A stretch of DNA of 64,000 bases, taken from NCBI RefSeq assembly GCF_016907475.1, contig NZ_JAFBCA010000001.1, forward strand, positions 4,774,001 through 4,838,000, given 5' to 3'. Of this stretch, positions 8,002-17,178 are shown in pieces. The DNA comes from Nocardioides cavernae. Lineage in GTDB: Bacteria; Actinomycetota; Actinomycetes; Propionibacteriales; Nocardioidaceae. The notes under the pieces were generated by a model. The model had not been told where the DNA came from, searched no databases, and saw nothing but the letters and a program-made list of their open reading frames with translations. Numbering within the stretch: position 1 is the first letter of the stretch; the number at the start of each line of letters is the position of its first letter. Position numbers and translations under genes: made by a program.

Positions 8002-9201
8002 ATGTCTGCACGCCGCGTGCTCGCAGGCAGCGCCGTCGCGCTGCTCCTGCCCGCGTCCCTGCTCCTGACGGTCGAGACCGGTTCGGCCACCGACTCCGCG
8101 GCCAAGCCCGCGTCGACGTCGGTGACGAAGAAGGCCGGCCAGAAGATCTCGGTGGAGGTGCTCCCGCAGATCGTCCAGCAGGGCAAGCGCACCGCCAGCG
8201 CCGACTCCGCCAAGGGCGCCGTCACCGCGACCATCAAGCCGGTCAAGGTCGGCCGCAAGGTCGTCCTCGAGCGCCTGGTCGGCACGTCCTGGAAGAAGGT
8301 CGGCACCGCCAAGCAGGAGAAGTCCGGTGACGCCAACTTCAAGGCCGCCGTCTCCAGCGGTGGCGCCGCCGTGACCTACCGCGTCACCGCGCAGAAGTTC
8401 AAGGGCCTCAAGAAGGTCTCCAGCACCTCCGCCGACACGACGCAGTGGCTGACCCCGACCTTCACCGACGAGTTCTCCGGCAGCACGCTCAGCCCCGTGT
8501 GGAACATGCGCGGCCAGAAGTACGAGCCGCAGAGCAAGCGCAAGTGCTCCAAGGGTGACCCGAAGGCCGTCAAGGTCGGCAGCGGCGCCCTGCGCCTGAG
8601 CGTCATCAAGGACAAGTCGGCCAAGGGCAAGTGCAAGGCCACCTCGCGCAAGATGAAGAAGAAGATCTCCTACCGCCTCAACGGCCACGTCGGCACCGAG
8701 GGCGGGTTCGACTTCCGCTACGGCGTTGCCGCCGCCCGCGTCAAGATGCACAAGTCGCAGGGCCAGCACTCCAGCTTCTGGTCGCAGCCCGTCGGCGGCA
8801 ACGGCCCCGGCAGCGACGGCCACGAGATCGACATCATCGAGTACTTCGGTGACAAGCACCCGCAGGGTGGCCTCACCAGCTTCATCCACTGGTACAAGGG
8901 CAAGCGCCTGATCAAGACCGGCTCGTGGATCAAGGACTCGAAGTCCTACCTGACCAACAAGAAGGACGGCTGGTCGAAGAACTACCACGTCTTCTCGGTC
9001 CAGTGGACGCCGAGGACGATCATCTTCCGCATCGACGGCAAGGAGACCTGGCGCACGTCGGCCCGCGTCTCGAAGGCCCGGCAGTACCTCATCCTGAGCC
9101 TGCTCGCCTCCGACTACGAGGCGCTGGAGATGTCGGACAAGAAGCTCCCGCAGCACATGTACGTCGACTGGGTCCGCGTGTGGGAGACCCCGCAGCCCTG
9201 A
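8002..9201 (+). CDS. secreted glycoside hydrolase family 16 protein
   Basis: Predicted beta-glucanase/laminarinase-type enzyme of 399 residues. A signal peptide (about 1-30) and a Lys-rich beta-sandwich, Ig-like linker domain (about 35-150) precede a GH16 domain (about 155-395). The GH16 active-site motif EIDIIE gives nucleophile Glu275 and acid/base Glu280. Aromatic residues (WSQP, HWY) expected in the cleft are present. A TAGGGT -10-like sequence is at 7926-7931. The precise glucan cannot be read from the sequence. A strong hairpin ends the gene. Confidence 0.85.
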   Translation: MSARRVLAGSAVALLLPASLLLTVETGSATDSAAKPASTSVTKKAGQKISVEVLPQIVQQGKRTASADSAKGAVTATIKPVKVGRKVVLERLVGTSWKKVGTAKQEKSGDANFKAAVSSGGAAVTYRVTAQKFKGLKKVSSTSADTTQWLTPTFTDEFSGSTLSPVWNMRGQKYEPQSKRKCSKGDPKAVKVGSGALRLSVIKDKSAKGKCKATSRKMKKKISYRLNGHVGTEGGFDFRYGVAAARVKMHKSQGQHSSFWSQPVGGNGPGSDGHEIDIIEYFGDKHPQGGLTSFIHWYKGKRLIKTGSWIKDSKSYLTNKKDGWSKNYHVFSVQWTPRTIIFRIDGKETWRTSARVSKARQYLILSLLASDYEALEMSDKKLPQHMYVDWVRVWETPQP

Positions 9202-9223
9202 TCGACTGACTCACCGGCACGAC

Positions 9224-9277
9224 GATCCGCGCCCTGGACCGCACTCCCTGATTCAGGGAAGGACCAGGGCGCGGATC
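9224..9277. terminator. long bidirectional terminator, right arm inside menD
   Basis: Perfect 14-bp arms GATCCGCGCCCTGG (9224-9237) and CCAGGGCGCGGATC (9264-9277) are followed by TTT. A smaller stem TCCCTG/CAGGGA forms in the loop. The right arm encodes the last residues of menD, so one structure serves the GH16 gene and menD. Confidence 0.8.
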
Positions 9278-10863
9278 TTTGCGTCCAGCTCGGCGCGGTT
9301 GTCGCGTCGTACGCGCGCCTCGACGACCTCGATCCCGCCGTTGGGGGTGGCGAGGGCCTGCTCCAGCTCGGGCAGCCCGGTGACCCGCAGGTGCGGCACC
9401 CGGGCGGCCGCGCACAGGCTGGCGACGTCGACGCCGTGCGGGGTGCCGAAGAGGGTGTCGAAGCGGTCGGCGTGCTCCGGTGCGCCCTGCTCGAGCGTCG
9501 CGAAGATCGACCCGCCGTCGTCGTTCACCACGACGATCGTCAGGTCCGGGCGCTCCTCGCGCGGGCCGAGGAGGAGGCCCGTCGTGTCGTGCAGGAACGT
9601 CACGTCGCCCATCAGGGCCAGCGCGCGCGTGGACCGCGGCCGGCCCAGCGCCGCGCCGATCGCCGAGCTGATGGTGCCGTCGATGCCGGCCAGGCCCCGG
9701 TTGGCTATGACCTTGCGGCGGCCGCCCACCTCGTAGCGGGCGACCATCAGGTCGAGGTCGCGGACCGGGTTGGAGGCGCCGACGAACAGCAGCCCGCCGG
9801 CAGGCAGGGCACGACTGACCGCCCCGGCCACCTCGTACGGCGTGAGGTCGGCCTCGGCGGCGAGGAACCGGTCGAGCCCGCGCGACGTGGCGCGGTCCGC
9901 CTCGCGCCAGGCCTCGAGCCAGGCCGGGTCGCCGGGCCCGGTGACGTCGACCTGGTCCACCTCGTGGGCCACGGCAAACGGGCGCTCGGCCCACCTGCCG
10001 CGGTGGCGGGTCGAGACGACCTCGACGTCGTCGCGGGCGAGCAGGCGCGCGACCGGGCGCGACAGCGTGGGGTGGCCGTGGACCACCACCCGCTCGACCT
10101 GTTGCCCCAGCTCACCGCCCAGCAGCAGCCGGTAGGTGCGCACCACGTTGTCACCGGTGCGACAGCCGCTGGACGGCTCGGCGAGGAGCGGCCAGCCGGC
10201 CTTCTCGGCGAGGACGCGGGCGGGCGGACCGGCGTCGTCCCCGGCGACGACGACCGTGCGGGGCCCGGGCTCGAGGACCAGTCGCTCCACGGGAGCGGCG
10301 GGCGTGGCCGGCCACGACGGCGGGTCCTCGGCGGCGCCCCCCCAGCCCCCGTCGTCGGGCAGCAGCGGCTCGTCGAGCTGCACGTTGAGGTGCACCGGCC
10401 GGTTGCCCCCGTGGCTGCGGACGAACGCGAGGATCGCGTCGAGATCGGCGGCGACGACGTCGAGCGTCGGGGCGAAGGAGCCGAAGATCCCGACCTGGTC
10501 GGTGGTCTGGTTGGCGCCGGAGCCGCGCAGTCGCGCAGGCCGGTCGGCGGTCACGACCACCATCGGCACACCGGCGTGGGCGGCCTCGACCACGGCGGGC
10601 AGGAGGTTCGCCACGGCCGTGCCCGAGGTGCACGACACCGCGGCGGGGCGGTTGCCGACCTTCGCGAGGCCGAGGGCGAGGAAGCCGGCCGTCCGCTCGT
10701 CGATGCGCGTGTGCAGGCGCAGGGCCCCGGCAGTGGCGGCGTCGTAGAGCGCGAAGGAGAGCGGCGCGTTGCGGGAGCCGGGCGCGATGACCGCCTCACG
10801 CACGCCGGCGCCGCGGAGCGCGGTCACCACGGCGCGGGCGAGCTCGGTCGACGGGTTGGTCAC
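9253..10863 (-). CDS. menD: SEPHCHC synthase
   Basis: Thiamine-diphosphate enzyme that joins isochorismate and 2-oxoglutarate in menaquinone synthesis. It has 536 residues. The Pyr domain carries PGSRNAPLS and the activating Glu56 (RIDERTAG). The ThDP/Mg motif runs from Gly419-Asp420 (GDVTFLHD) to Asn448-Asp449. The GTG start overlaps the menC stop as GTGA, so menE-menC-menD is a coupled leftward operon. The family length is normal. Confidence 0.94.
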   Translation of the reverse strand: MTNPSTELARAVVTALRGAGVREAVIAPGSRNAPLSFALYDAATAGALRLHTRIDERTAGFLALGLAKVGNRPAAVSCTSGTAVANLLPAVVEAAHAGVPMVVVTADRPARLRGSGANQTTDQVGIFGSFAPTLDVVAADLDAILAFVRSHGGNRPVHLNVQLDEPLLPDDGGWGGAAEDPPSWPATPAAPVERLVLEPGPRTVVVAGDDAGPPARVLAEKAGWPLLAEPSSGCRTGDNVVRTYRLLLGGELGQQVERVVVHGHPTLSRPVARLLARDDVEVVSTRHRGRWAERPFAVAHEVDQVDVTGPGDPAWLEAWREADRATSRGLDRFLAAEADLTPYEVAGAVSRALPAGGLLFVGASNPVRDLDLMVARYEVGGRRKVIANRGLAGIDGTISSAIGAALGRPRSTRALALMGDVTFLHDTTGLLLGPREERPDLTIVVVNDDGGSIFATLEQGAPEHADRFDTLFGTPHGVDVASLCAAARVPHLRVTGLPELEQALATPNGGIEVVEARVRRDNRAELDAKIRALVLP

Positions 10864-11822
10864 GCTCGCTGATCCTGCCGTACCGACGCCAGCCGGTCGC
10901 GCCAGTGGGCGACCCTGTCCGCAGGAGCCGCCAGCCGTGCCAGCGCCGCGTCATCCACCTCGGGTCGACCCACCCGCAGCATGCCGTCGACCGGCAGCAT
11001 CGGATCGGTGACCACGTCGTCGGTCAGCAGCTGCACGGTCGCGAGCCCGCACGCGTGGTGGAGCTCGGGAAGCGCCGCCGCGAGGGCGACGCCGGCGGCG
11101 ATGCCGACGCTCGACTCGACGGCGCTGGAGACCACCACCGGCAGGCCGATGTCCTCGGCGATGCGCAGGCACGCCCGCACCCCACCGAGCGGCTGCACCT
11201 TCAGCACGGCCACGTCGGCGGCCTCGAGGTCGCGGACCCGGTAGGGGTCCTCGGCCCGGCGGATCGACTCGTCGGCGGCCACCGGCACGTGCACGCGTCG
11301 TCGTACGACAGCGAGGTCCTCGACGGCCATCACCGGCTGCTCGACGTACTCCAGGCCGCCGGCCGCGCGGTCGATCGCGGCGATCGCGCGGACCGCCTCG
11401 TCGACGTCCCACGCGCCGTTGGCGTCGACCCGCACCAGGCCGTCCGGCCCGAGGGCGTCGCGCACCGCCTCGACGCGTGCCAGGTCGTCGGCCAGCGTCT
11501 GGCCGCGCTCGGCGACCTTGACCTTGGCCGTGCGGCAGCCGCCGGCGGTGACGATGGCGTGCGCCCGGTCGGGGTCGGTCGCGGGGACGGTGACGTTGAC
11601 GGGTACGACGGTGCGCAGCGGCTCCGGCCACCCCACGTCAGCCGCCTCGCGCGCGCAGGCGAGCCACGGGCGGGCGGTCGCGTCGTCGTACTCCAGGAAC
11701 GGCGACCACTCCCCCCAACCGGCGTCGCCGCGCAGCAGCACGCCCTCGCGGACCGTGATGCCACGGAACCTGGTGCGCAGCGGGATGGAGAAGACGTGCA
11801 GGTCGTCCACGGGCCGGGCCAT
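10860..11822 (-). CDS. menC: o-succinylbenzoate synthase
   Basis: Enolase-superfamily dehydratase of the menaquinone pathway, 320 residues. The catalytic set is visible: KxK (Lys100, Lys102), metal ligands Asp133 (VDANGAWD), Glu161 (EQP) and Asp184 (ADES), and Lys208 (LKVQPLGG). The ATG at 11822 overlaps the menE stop by one base (TGATG), which favours it over an upstream in-frame start. The downstream end overlaps menD. Confidence 0.93.
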   Translation of the reverse strand: MARPVDDLHVFSIPLRTRFRGITVREGVLLRGDAGWGEWSPFLEYDDATARPWLACAREAADVGWPEPLRTVVPVNVTVPATDPDRAHAIVTAGGCRTAKVKVAERGQTLADDLARVEAVRDALGPDGLVRVDANGAWDVDEAVRAIAAIDRAAGGLEYVEQPVMAVEDLAVVRRRVHVPVAADESIRRAEDPYRVRDLEAADVAVLKVQPLGGVRACLRIAEDIGLPVVVSSAVESSVGIAAGVALAAALPELHHACGLATVQLLTDDVVTDPMLPVDGMLRVGRPEVDDAALARLAAPADRVAHWRDRLASVRQDQRA

Positions 11823-12841
11823 CAGAGCGCGGCCCTGATCGCCTGCCGGTCGACCTTGCCGTTGGGCAGCAGCGGCAGGCTCTCGACCCACCGGAACTCG
11901 CGGGGCGCCCACGACCTCGGGTGCTCGAGGCTGACCCAGTCGCGCAGCTCGGCCTCACGGACGCTGCCGACCACGACGGCGACGACCCGCTGGCCCCACT
12001 CGGGGTCCGGGACACCGAGGACCTCGGCGTCGGTGACGAGGAGGTGCTCGCGGAGTCGTCGGGCGACGGCGGTGACCGGGACCTTCACGCCGCCGCTGAC
12101 GACCACGTCGTCGACGCGGCCGATGACCTGCAGGCGTCCGTCCTCGTCGAAGCGGCCGGCGTCGGAGGTGAGGAACCAGCCGTCGACGACGGACTCGGCG
12201 GTCAGCCCGGGGTCGTCGGCGTAGTGGCTGAAGAGCGTCGGGCCGGCGATGCGCACCCGTCCCTCGGCGCCGATCGTGACGCCGACCCCGTCGAGCGGCA
12301 TGCCGTCGTAGACGCACCCGCCGGCGGTCTCCGACGAGCCGTAGGTGGCGACGACGCGGACGCCCTGCTCCTCGGCGCGCCTGCGCACGTCAGGGTCGAG
12401 GCCGCCGCCGCCCACGAGGACCGCGTGGCAGCGGGCGAGGGCGGCGACCTGCTCGGGGTCGCCCACGATGCGGTGGAGCTGCGTCGGCACGAGCGAGGCG
12501 AACGTCGGGGTGCCGGCGTGGTCGGCCGCGACCACGCGCCCGATGTCGAGGCCGTCCACGACGACGGGCTCGTGTCCGGCGACCAGCGAGCGGACGATGA
12601 CCTGCACCCCCGCGACGTACGACGACGGCAGCGCGAGCAGCCACCGGCCCGTCCCGCCCAGCCGACGGGCGGACGCCTCGACGCTCGCGAGCACGGCGCG
12701 GCGCGGGAGGACGACCCCCTTCGGCCTGCCTGTCGAGCCGGAGGTCTCGATGAGCAGCGGTGGTGGGGCGTCGGCCTCCAGCCACGCCGACAGCTGCCGG
12801 ATGGCGACGGAGGGCTCGTCCGAGGGCCGCAGGAAACTCAC
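11822..12841 (-). CDS. menE: o-succinylbenzoate-CoA ligase
   Basis: Adenylate-forming ligase activating o-succinylbenzoate, 339 residues, compact compared with about 450 in enterobacteria. The P-loop TSGSTGRPKG is at residues 33-42, the YGSSETAGG block is central, and the C-terminal NGKVDR contributes catalytic Lys329. The GTG start is 7 nt from a TAGCGT -10, so it is probably leaderless. It is the first gene of menE-menC-menD. Confidence 0.92.
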   Translation of the reverse strand: MSFLRPSDEPSVAIRQLSAWLEADAPPPLLIETSGSTGRPKGVVLPRRAVLASVEASARRLGGTGRWLLALPSSYVAGVQVIVRSLVAGHEPVVVDGLDIGRVVAADHAGTPTFASLVPTQLHRIVGDPEQVAALARCHAVLVGGGGLDPDVRRRAEEQGVRVVATYGSSETAGGCVYDGMPLDGVGVTIGAEGRVRIAGPTLFSHYADDPGLTAESVVDGWFLTSDAGRFDEDGRLQVIGRVDDVVVSGGVKVPVTAVARRLREHLLVTDAEVLGVPDPEWGQRVVAVVVGSVREAELRDWVSLEHPRSWAPREFRWVESLPLLPNGKVDRQAIRAAL

Positions 12842-12868
12842 ACGACGAACGCTAGTGGCTCTGCCAGC

Positions 12869-14146
12869 ATGAGCAGGATGGACGGTACCGAGACACGGCG
12901 TGAGCCCGGGACGCAGTCGTGGTGGCAGCGCCAGCTCCCGCCGTCACCGCTCGCACGGTCACTGTCGGTCCAGTCGATCCTCTTCGCGGTCGGCGAGGGC
13001 ACGTTCATCACCGGCTCGGCGGTCTTCTTCACCCAGATCGTGGGCCTCTCGGCCGCCCAGGTCGGCATCGGCCTCACTGTCGCCGGCCTCGTGTCGTTCT
13101 TCTTCGCGGTGCCGGCGGGCAAGCTCGCCGACCGGGTCGGCACGAGGCGCATGTGGGCGATCGGCGCCGGGCTCACCGCCCTGCTCTACCTCGTGTGGCC
13201 GCTGATCCACGGCTTCGCCGCGTACCTCGCGATGATGGTCGTGCTCGAGGTGGTCAGCCAGGCCGGCTGGAGCGGCCGCGGTGCCTACACGATCGACATC
13301 TTCACCCGCGAGGAGCGCGTCCAGTCGCAGGCCTTCATGCGGGCCGCGCTCAACATCGGGTTCACGGTCGGCGCCCTCATCGGCGGCCTCGCCCTGGCCA
13401 CCAACAGCGACGCCGTCGTGCGCGCCGTGCCGCTCCTCACCGGCGCCATCCTGCTCGCGAACACGTACTGGATCACCCGGCTGCCCGACCCGCCGGCGAA
13501 AGCCCCGAGACACACCGACGACGAGGTGATCAAGCCGCGTGCGCTGAAGAACCGGCCGTTCCTCGCCCTGATGACGGGCGACGGCGTGCTCGGCACCAAC
13601 CAGGTGCTGCTCAACATCGTGATCCCGCTGTGGCTCGTGGAGGAGACCGACGCCCCGCGCGTGCTGCTCGCGTGGCTCTTCGCCACCAACACCGTCATGG
13701 CGGTGCTGCTGCAGGTCGCCGCTGCACGCGGCGTCGACTCCGTCGCACGGTCGCTGCGGGCGTCGTACATCTCGTCCGGCTTCTTCGTCCTGTCCTGCGC
13801 CATCGTGCTCGTCACCCACGACACGATCGGCTGGCTCACGATCGCGCTGGTCTGGCTCGGCCACGTCACGGTCACCGGCGCCGAGCTCTTCCAGTCGGCC
13901 GGTCACTGGGGCTTCATGTCGGACCTGACCGACGCCGACCAGCGCGCGGAGTACCAGGGCGCCGCCCACATCGGCGGCACGCTCGGCTCGGTGTGGGCGC
14001 CCGCGCTCTACACCTGGCTGGCGATGGAGCACGGGTCGTTCGGGTGGATCACGATCGCGGCCATCGTGGCGGTCTCGACGCTCACCATGGGCCCGTCGGC
14101 CCGGGCCGCCGAGCGCTACCTCGCACGGCACGGCTCGGCGACCTGA
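12869..14146 (+). CDS. MFS transporter (copy 1)
   Basis: 425 residues with about 12 transmembrane helices, of the major facilitator superfamily. The loop 2-3 motif appears as GKLADRVGTRR. The N-terminal helix QSILFAVGEGTFITGSAVFF is nearly the same as in the MFS protein at 17309-18661, so the two are paralogues. A second ATG at 12878, after GAGCAGG, would give 422 residues. It is divergent from menE with a 27-nt gap. The substrate is unknown; location among men genes does not by itself indicate quinone transport. Confidence 0.85.
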   Translation: MSRMDGTETRREPGTQSWWQRQLPPSPLARSLSVQSILFAVGEGTFITGSAVFFTQIVGLSAAQVGIGLTVAGLVSFFFAVPAGKLADRVGTRRMWAIGAGLTALLYLVWPLIHGFAAYLAMMVVLEVVSQAGWSGRGAYTIDIFTREERVQSQAFMRAALNIGFTVGALIGGLALATNSDAVVRAVPLLTGAILLANTYWITRLPDPPAKAPRHTDDEVIKPRALKNRPFLALMTGDGVLGTNQVLLNIVIPLWLVEETDAPRVLLAWLFATNTVMAVLLQVAAARGVDSVARSLRASYISSGFFVLSCAIVLVTHDTIGWLTIALVWLGHVTVTGAELFQSAGHWGFMSDLTDADQRAEYQGAAHIGGTLGSVWAPALYTWLAMEHGSFGWITIAAIVAVSTLTMGPSARAAERYLARHGSAT

Positions 14147-14185
14147 CCGGCCGCGGCACCCGTCGTACGCCGTAGGGTCGCGGCC

Positions 14186-14473
14186 ATGACCGCGTACTGG
14201 ATCACCACCTACAAGGCCGTCCACGACTCCGACAAGGTGGCGGCCTACGCCACGCTCGCCGGTCCGGCGCTGACCGCGGCGGGTGGCCGGTTCCTGGTGC
14301 GCGGCGTGCCGGAGGTGACCTTCGAGAAGGGCGAGTCCACCCGCACGATCGTGATCGAGTTCCCGTCGGTCGAGGCGGCCGTCGCTGCGCACGACAGCGA
14401 GGCCTACCAGGAGGCGCTCCGCGCGCTCGACGGCGGCGCTGACCGCGACATGCGCGTGGTGCCCGGCGCGTAG
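14186..14473 (+). CDS. DUF1330 family protein
   Basis: 95 residues, a small dimeric alpha/beta-barrel type protein. The ITTYKAVHDSDKVAAYATLAGPAL and PSVEAAVAAHDSEAYQEAL pattern is typical of DUF1330. No enzymatic role is established for the family as far as I know. The ATG is 7 nt downstream of a TAGGGT -10, predicting a leaderless mRNA. It lies between the two MFS paralogues. Confidence 0.8.
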   Translation: MTAYWITTYKAVHDSDKVAAYATLAGPALTAAGGRFLVRGVPEVTFEKGESTRTIVIEFPSVEAAVAAHDSEAYQEALRALDGGADRDMRVVPGA

Positions 14474-14543
14474 CCGCCCTCCGCCGCCCTTCGTCGCCCT
14501 TCGCCCGCCGTGCTCCCCGCCGGCTGCGTGGCATGGTGGAGGG

Positions 14544-14711
14544 ATGGACGCCTTCCGGCTCGTCGCCACCGTCGTCGTGATGGTGGGGGTCGTCGTGGCC
14601 ATCCTGCTGTTCGAGCGACGCAGGGCCGAGCAGATCAGGCGTGACACCGCGCGGATGGCGCAGGGCCGCCCCCAGGACGAGGCCGACGACGAGGACGGCC
14701 GGGCTCCGTAG
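14544..14711 (+). CDS. small single-pass membrane protein
   Basis: 55 residues beginning MDAFRLVATVVV. One hydrophobic helix (about 5-22) precedes a basic then acidic cytoplasmic tail (ERRRAEQIRRD ... DEADDEDG). A GGTGGAGGG purine tract sits directly before the ATG. No family is recognised. Support rests on the ribosome site, membrane segment and codon pattern, so it is a candidate rather than a certainty. Confidence 0.5.
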   Translation: MDAFRLVATVVVMVGVVVAILLFERRRAEQIRRDTARMAQGRPQDEADDEDGRAP

Positions 14712-14824
14712 CCGCGGGACCGACGCCCGGGGCGCGTCGTATTACCCACCTCAGGGTGGTGACCGACGGCTGGTCACGACCTACGGTCCAGAAAAGGCTG
14801 GATCTCTGTCGTGGAGGGACAGGC

Positions 14825-15571
14825 ATGGAGACCAACGTGGGATCGATGGCCCCGGCCAAGCTGCTGGGCCTCACCTTCCTGGTGGGCACCGTCCTGGGCC
14901 TGCTGGGTGTGGTCCTCTGGGTCAACGTCGTGGATGACGACGCTGGTGACGCCAGGCTGCAGGCGAGCAGCCGCAGCGTCGCCGACGAGCCAGGTCCAGA
15001 GCCCCGTGACAGTGACGCCTCTGCACCGCCGGAGCAGGCGGCAGACACTCGGGCGGCGCGCTGCTCCGAGGCGGCTGCAGCGCTCGAGGACCCCCTCGGG
15101 GCGGCGCGACCCGCGCTTCGGCAGTGGGACGTGCACGTCGACGCCATGAACCAGCTCGTGGTCGGCGAGATCACCCTGCAGCAGGCGACGGCCTTCTGGA
15201 ACCAGACAAGGCTGGGCGCCCAGCGGAACGTCGACCGTTTCCGGAAGGCCTGGACCGCCCTCGAGCGCACCGGCGTCGACTGCCCGGCTCCCGCGCTGCT
15301 GGGTCCCGCACCGGCAGCCCTGCGCTCCTGCTCCCGCCTCGTCGAGGCAGAGCTCGGTGCCGCCCAGACAGCGAAGACGTCGATCGACACCTGGGACACC
15401 CACGTGCACCACATGGACATGCTCCGGATGGGCACGCTGTCGCCCGAGAAGGCGACCGAGATGTGGCTGTCGATGTGGAGGCGCGGCGTGCGGGACCTGG
15501 ACGCCTACCGCGCGGCAGCGCGCAACCCGGTGCTGGAGGTGGCGTGCCCGGGTTCGGACTCCGCCGGCTGA
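14825..15571 (+). CDS. membrane-anchored protein with two Cys-bounded WDxHVxxM domains
   Basis: 248 residues: an N-terminal membrane anchor (about 12-35), an acidic linker, then two copies of a ~72-residue domain. Domain 1 runs Cys80-Cys153 and domain 2 Cys169-Cys241. Each has W-D-x-H-V-x-x-M 21 residues after its first Cys (Trp101/His104/Met108 and Trp190/His193/Met197), followed by A-T-x-x-W. The ATG has a GGAGGGA site, and TACGGT lies upstream as a -10. I know no named family. Conserved His/Met could bind metal or haem (inference). It converges on the next gene. Confidence 0.7.
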   Translation: METNVGSMAPAKLLGLTFLVGTVLGLLGVVLWVNVVDDDAGDARLQASSRSVADEPGPEPRDSDASAPPEQAADTRAARCSEAAAALEDPLGAARPALRQWDVHVDAMNQLVVGEITLQQATAFWNQTRLGAQRNVDRFRKAWTALERTGVDCPAPALLGPAPAALRSCSRLVEAELGAAQTAKTSIDTWDTHVHHMDMLRMGTLSPEKATEMWLSMWRRGVRDLDAYRAAARNPVLEVACPGSDSAG

Positions 15572-15574
15572 GCC

Positions 15575-16051
15575 TCAGGTGGCGACGGCCTCGCGGACCC
15601 GGTCGAGCATGGCCTTCTCGCCGGCGCTGACCTGCTCCGCGCCGAAGCCCATGAAGCCGCCCTCCTTGGCGGCGTCGGCCGCAGCCTGGGCGCTCGCCAG
15701 CAACCACGCGCCGTACGCCGCTGCCTCCTCGGCAGACGCCTTGGCCGCCACGACCGCCATCACGCCACGGAGCTCGGCGACCACCTCGTCCCCGACCGCC
15801 GGGCCCGTGGGCTTGTAGCCCTTGAGCGGATGACGGCGTTCCTGCACCATCGCCTGGACGTCGAGCGCCACGTCGGCCAGGAGCTCCTCGCGGCTCGGCG
15901 GGCTGGTGGCCGACTTCATCGCGGCCATCGTCTCCTTCGCGGCCTCGATGGGGCCGCCCGGGTCGGCCAGGGAGATCGCGAGCCCGGCCACGAACGGTGC
16001 CCGCACGATCCGGGCCCATTCCTCCTCGGAGAAGTCGCTCTTCGTCGTCAC
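15575..16051 (-). CDS. conserved hypothetical cytosolic protein
   Basis: 158 residues, mostly helical, Ala-rich, without signal peptide or membrane segment. It opens with [15 protein letters not shown] and contains [15 protein letters not shown] and a [13 protein letters not shown] stretch. I do not recognise a functional family. The GTG at 16051 was chosen because the sequence upstream in frame has no homologous look. Only 3 nt separate its stop from the convergent envelope gene. Confidence 0.6.
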   Translation of the reverse strand: MTTKSDFSEEEWARIVRAPFVAGLAISLADPGGPIEAAKETMAAMKSATSPPSREELLADVALDVQAMVQERRHPLKGYKPTGPAVGDEVVAELRGVMAVVAAKASAEEAAAYGAWLLASAQAAADAAKEGGFMGFGAEQVSAGEKAMLDRVREAVAT

Positions 16052-16291
16052 GCCATCATCCCTTCGCGCGCGGAGGCCGCACCCCGTCCGGGGCTCGGCA
16101 TGGCTGCCAGTGTCCACCGCGGCCACGGGGATGTCATCCCGCTCAGCGGGGGAGGCGGGCACCTCCGGGGGCGACCTGCCGGGGCTGCGCTCGACTCACC
16201 CGGAACGGAGGATGCCTGCGGGCCGGCGGTCGGAGAGCGTGATGGCGCACCTGTCCGGCTGCGTCACACCCACGACCTCGAGGGAGGACCA

Positions 16292-17155
16292 GTGCGCTCG
16301 AGTGTCATGACGCGACGAGTCCGCCTCGGCGGCCTGTTGCTCGTCGGGCTCGGCCTGCTTGCGGCGTGCGGCGGGAGTGGCGGAGAAGGCGGGGGCCCGA
16401 CCGTCTCCCCGACCCGCACACCGACGGCCACCGAGCTGCCCAGCCCCACGCGCACACCCACGGCGACGTTGCCCAGCCCCACCCGCACGCCATCGGGCAC
16501 CGGGACCCCCACCCAGACCCCCACCGAGACCCCCACCGAGACGGTCACCGAGACGCCGACCGCGACGCCGACCGAGACAGTCACCGAAACGCCGACCGAG
16601 ACGCCGACCGAGACGGTCACCGAGACGCCCACCGAGACGCCAACCGCGACGGCCCCGGAAGCGCCGGAGGAAGAAGCAGCCGAGGGACAGTCGGACGAGG
16701 ACGAAGGAGTGCCGTCCTGGGTGTGGTGGGTCGTGGCCGCTGTCGTACTGGGAAGCCTCGTCGCCGTCCCACTGGCCGTACGCGCACGGCGCCGGGCCTC
16801 GTGGCGCCGAGAGCTGGAGCGTCAGGAGTCCGAGGTCGAGTGGTTCGCACGTCACCTGCTGCGCGAGCTGCGCCTCGCGGGGTCGCACGAGGAGATGGCG
16901 GGCGGCTGGGCCGTGAGCCAGAGACGCGTCGCCGCGGCCGAGGACGAGCTCACGGTGCTGGAGTCCAGGGCACCGGACGAAGCCGGTGGCGCTCGCGCAC
17001 GGTCGTTGCGAGACGCCTTGCGCACCGCACGCGCTCGCATGCAGCGGCTCGCCGCCCCGGGCTCGCACGACACGTGGGCACTCGACCTGGACACCCTCAT
17101 GATCGAGCTCGAGGGGGCCCTGCGTCAGGGGGCGTCACCGACCCACCCCGCGTGA
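16292..17155 (+). CDS. lipoprotein-like protein with Pro/Thr repeats and a second membrane helix
   Basis: 287 residues. The N-terminal signal ends in a lipobox LLAAC (Cys26). Pro-Thr-Glu repeats (about 35-120, tandem ETPT/TVTE units) follow, then an acidic stretch, a transmembrane helix (about 142-163) and a coiled, charged C-terminal domain (169-287). The start is a GTG with AGGGAGGA 5 nt upstream. If both membrane signals work, the repeats form an outside loop and the C-terminus is cytosolic, an uncommon topology. The function is unknown. Confidence 0.65.
   Translation: MRSSVMTRRVRLGGLLLVGLGLLAACGGSGGEGGGPTVSPTRTPTATELPSPTRTPTATLPSPTRTPSGTGTPTQTPTETPTETVTETPTATPTETVTETPTETPTETVTETPTETPTATAPEAPEEEAAEGQSDEDEGVPSWVWWVVAAVVLGSLVAVPLAVRARRRASWRRELERQESEVEWFARHLLRELRLAGSHEEMAGGWAVSQRRVAAAEDELTVLESRAPDEAGGARARSLRDALRTARARMQRLAAPGSHDTWALDLDTLMIELEGALRQGASPTHPA
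16500..16650 (+). repeat. tandem coding repeats (PTET/TVTE)
   Basis: Degenerate 6- and 12-nt units such as ACCGAGACGCC and ACGGTCACCGAG recur and encode the Pro-Thr-Glu stalk of the protein above. Such tracts change length by slippage. Confidence 0.75.
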
Positions 17156-17178
17156 GTCGTACCGGCGCGAAGCCGGAG

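Noticed and set aside
11921..12868. Long rightward frame extending the first MFS gene upstream through menE
   Set aside because: It is antisense to menE, which has the full ligase motif set; the MFS protein begins naturally at 12869 or 12878.
16052..16291. Possible gene in the 240-nt gap before the lipoprotein gene
   Set aside because: Open frames here are continuations or shadows without a ribosome site or family similarity; I see only upstream sequence.
16264..16632. A 122-residue leftward reading frame of Val-Gly-Val-Ser repeats
   Set aside because: It is the antisense of the Pro-Thr-Glu stalk; repeats of 6 or 12 nt keep several frames open. It has no ribosome site.
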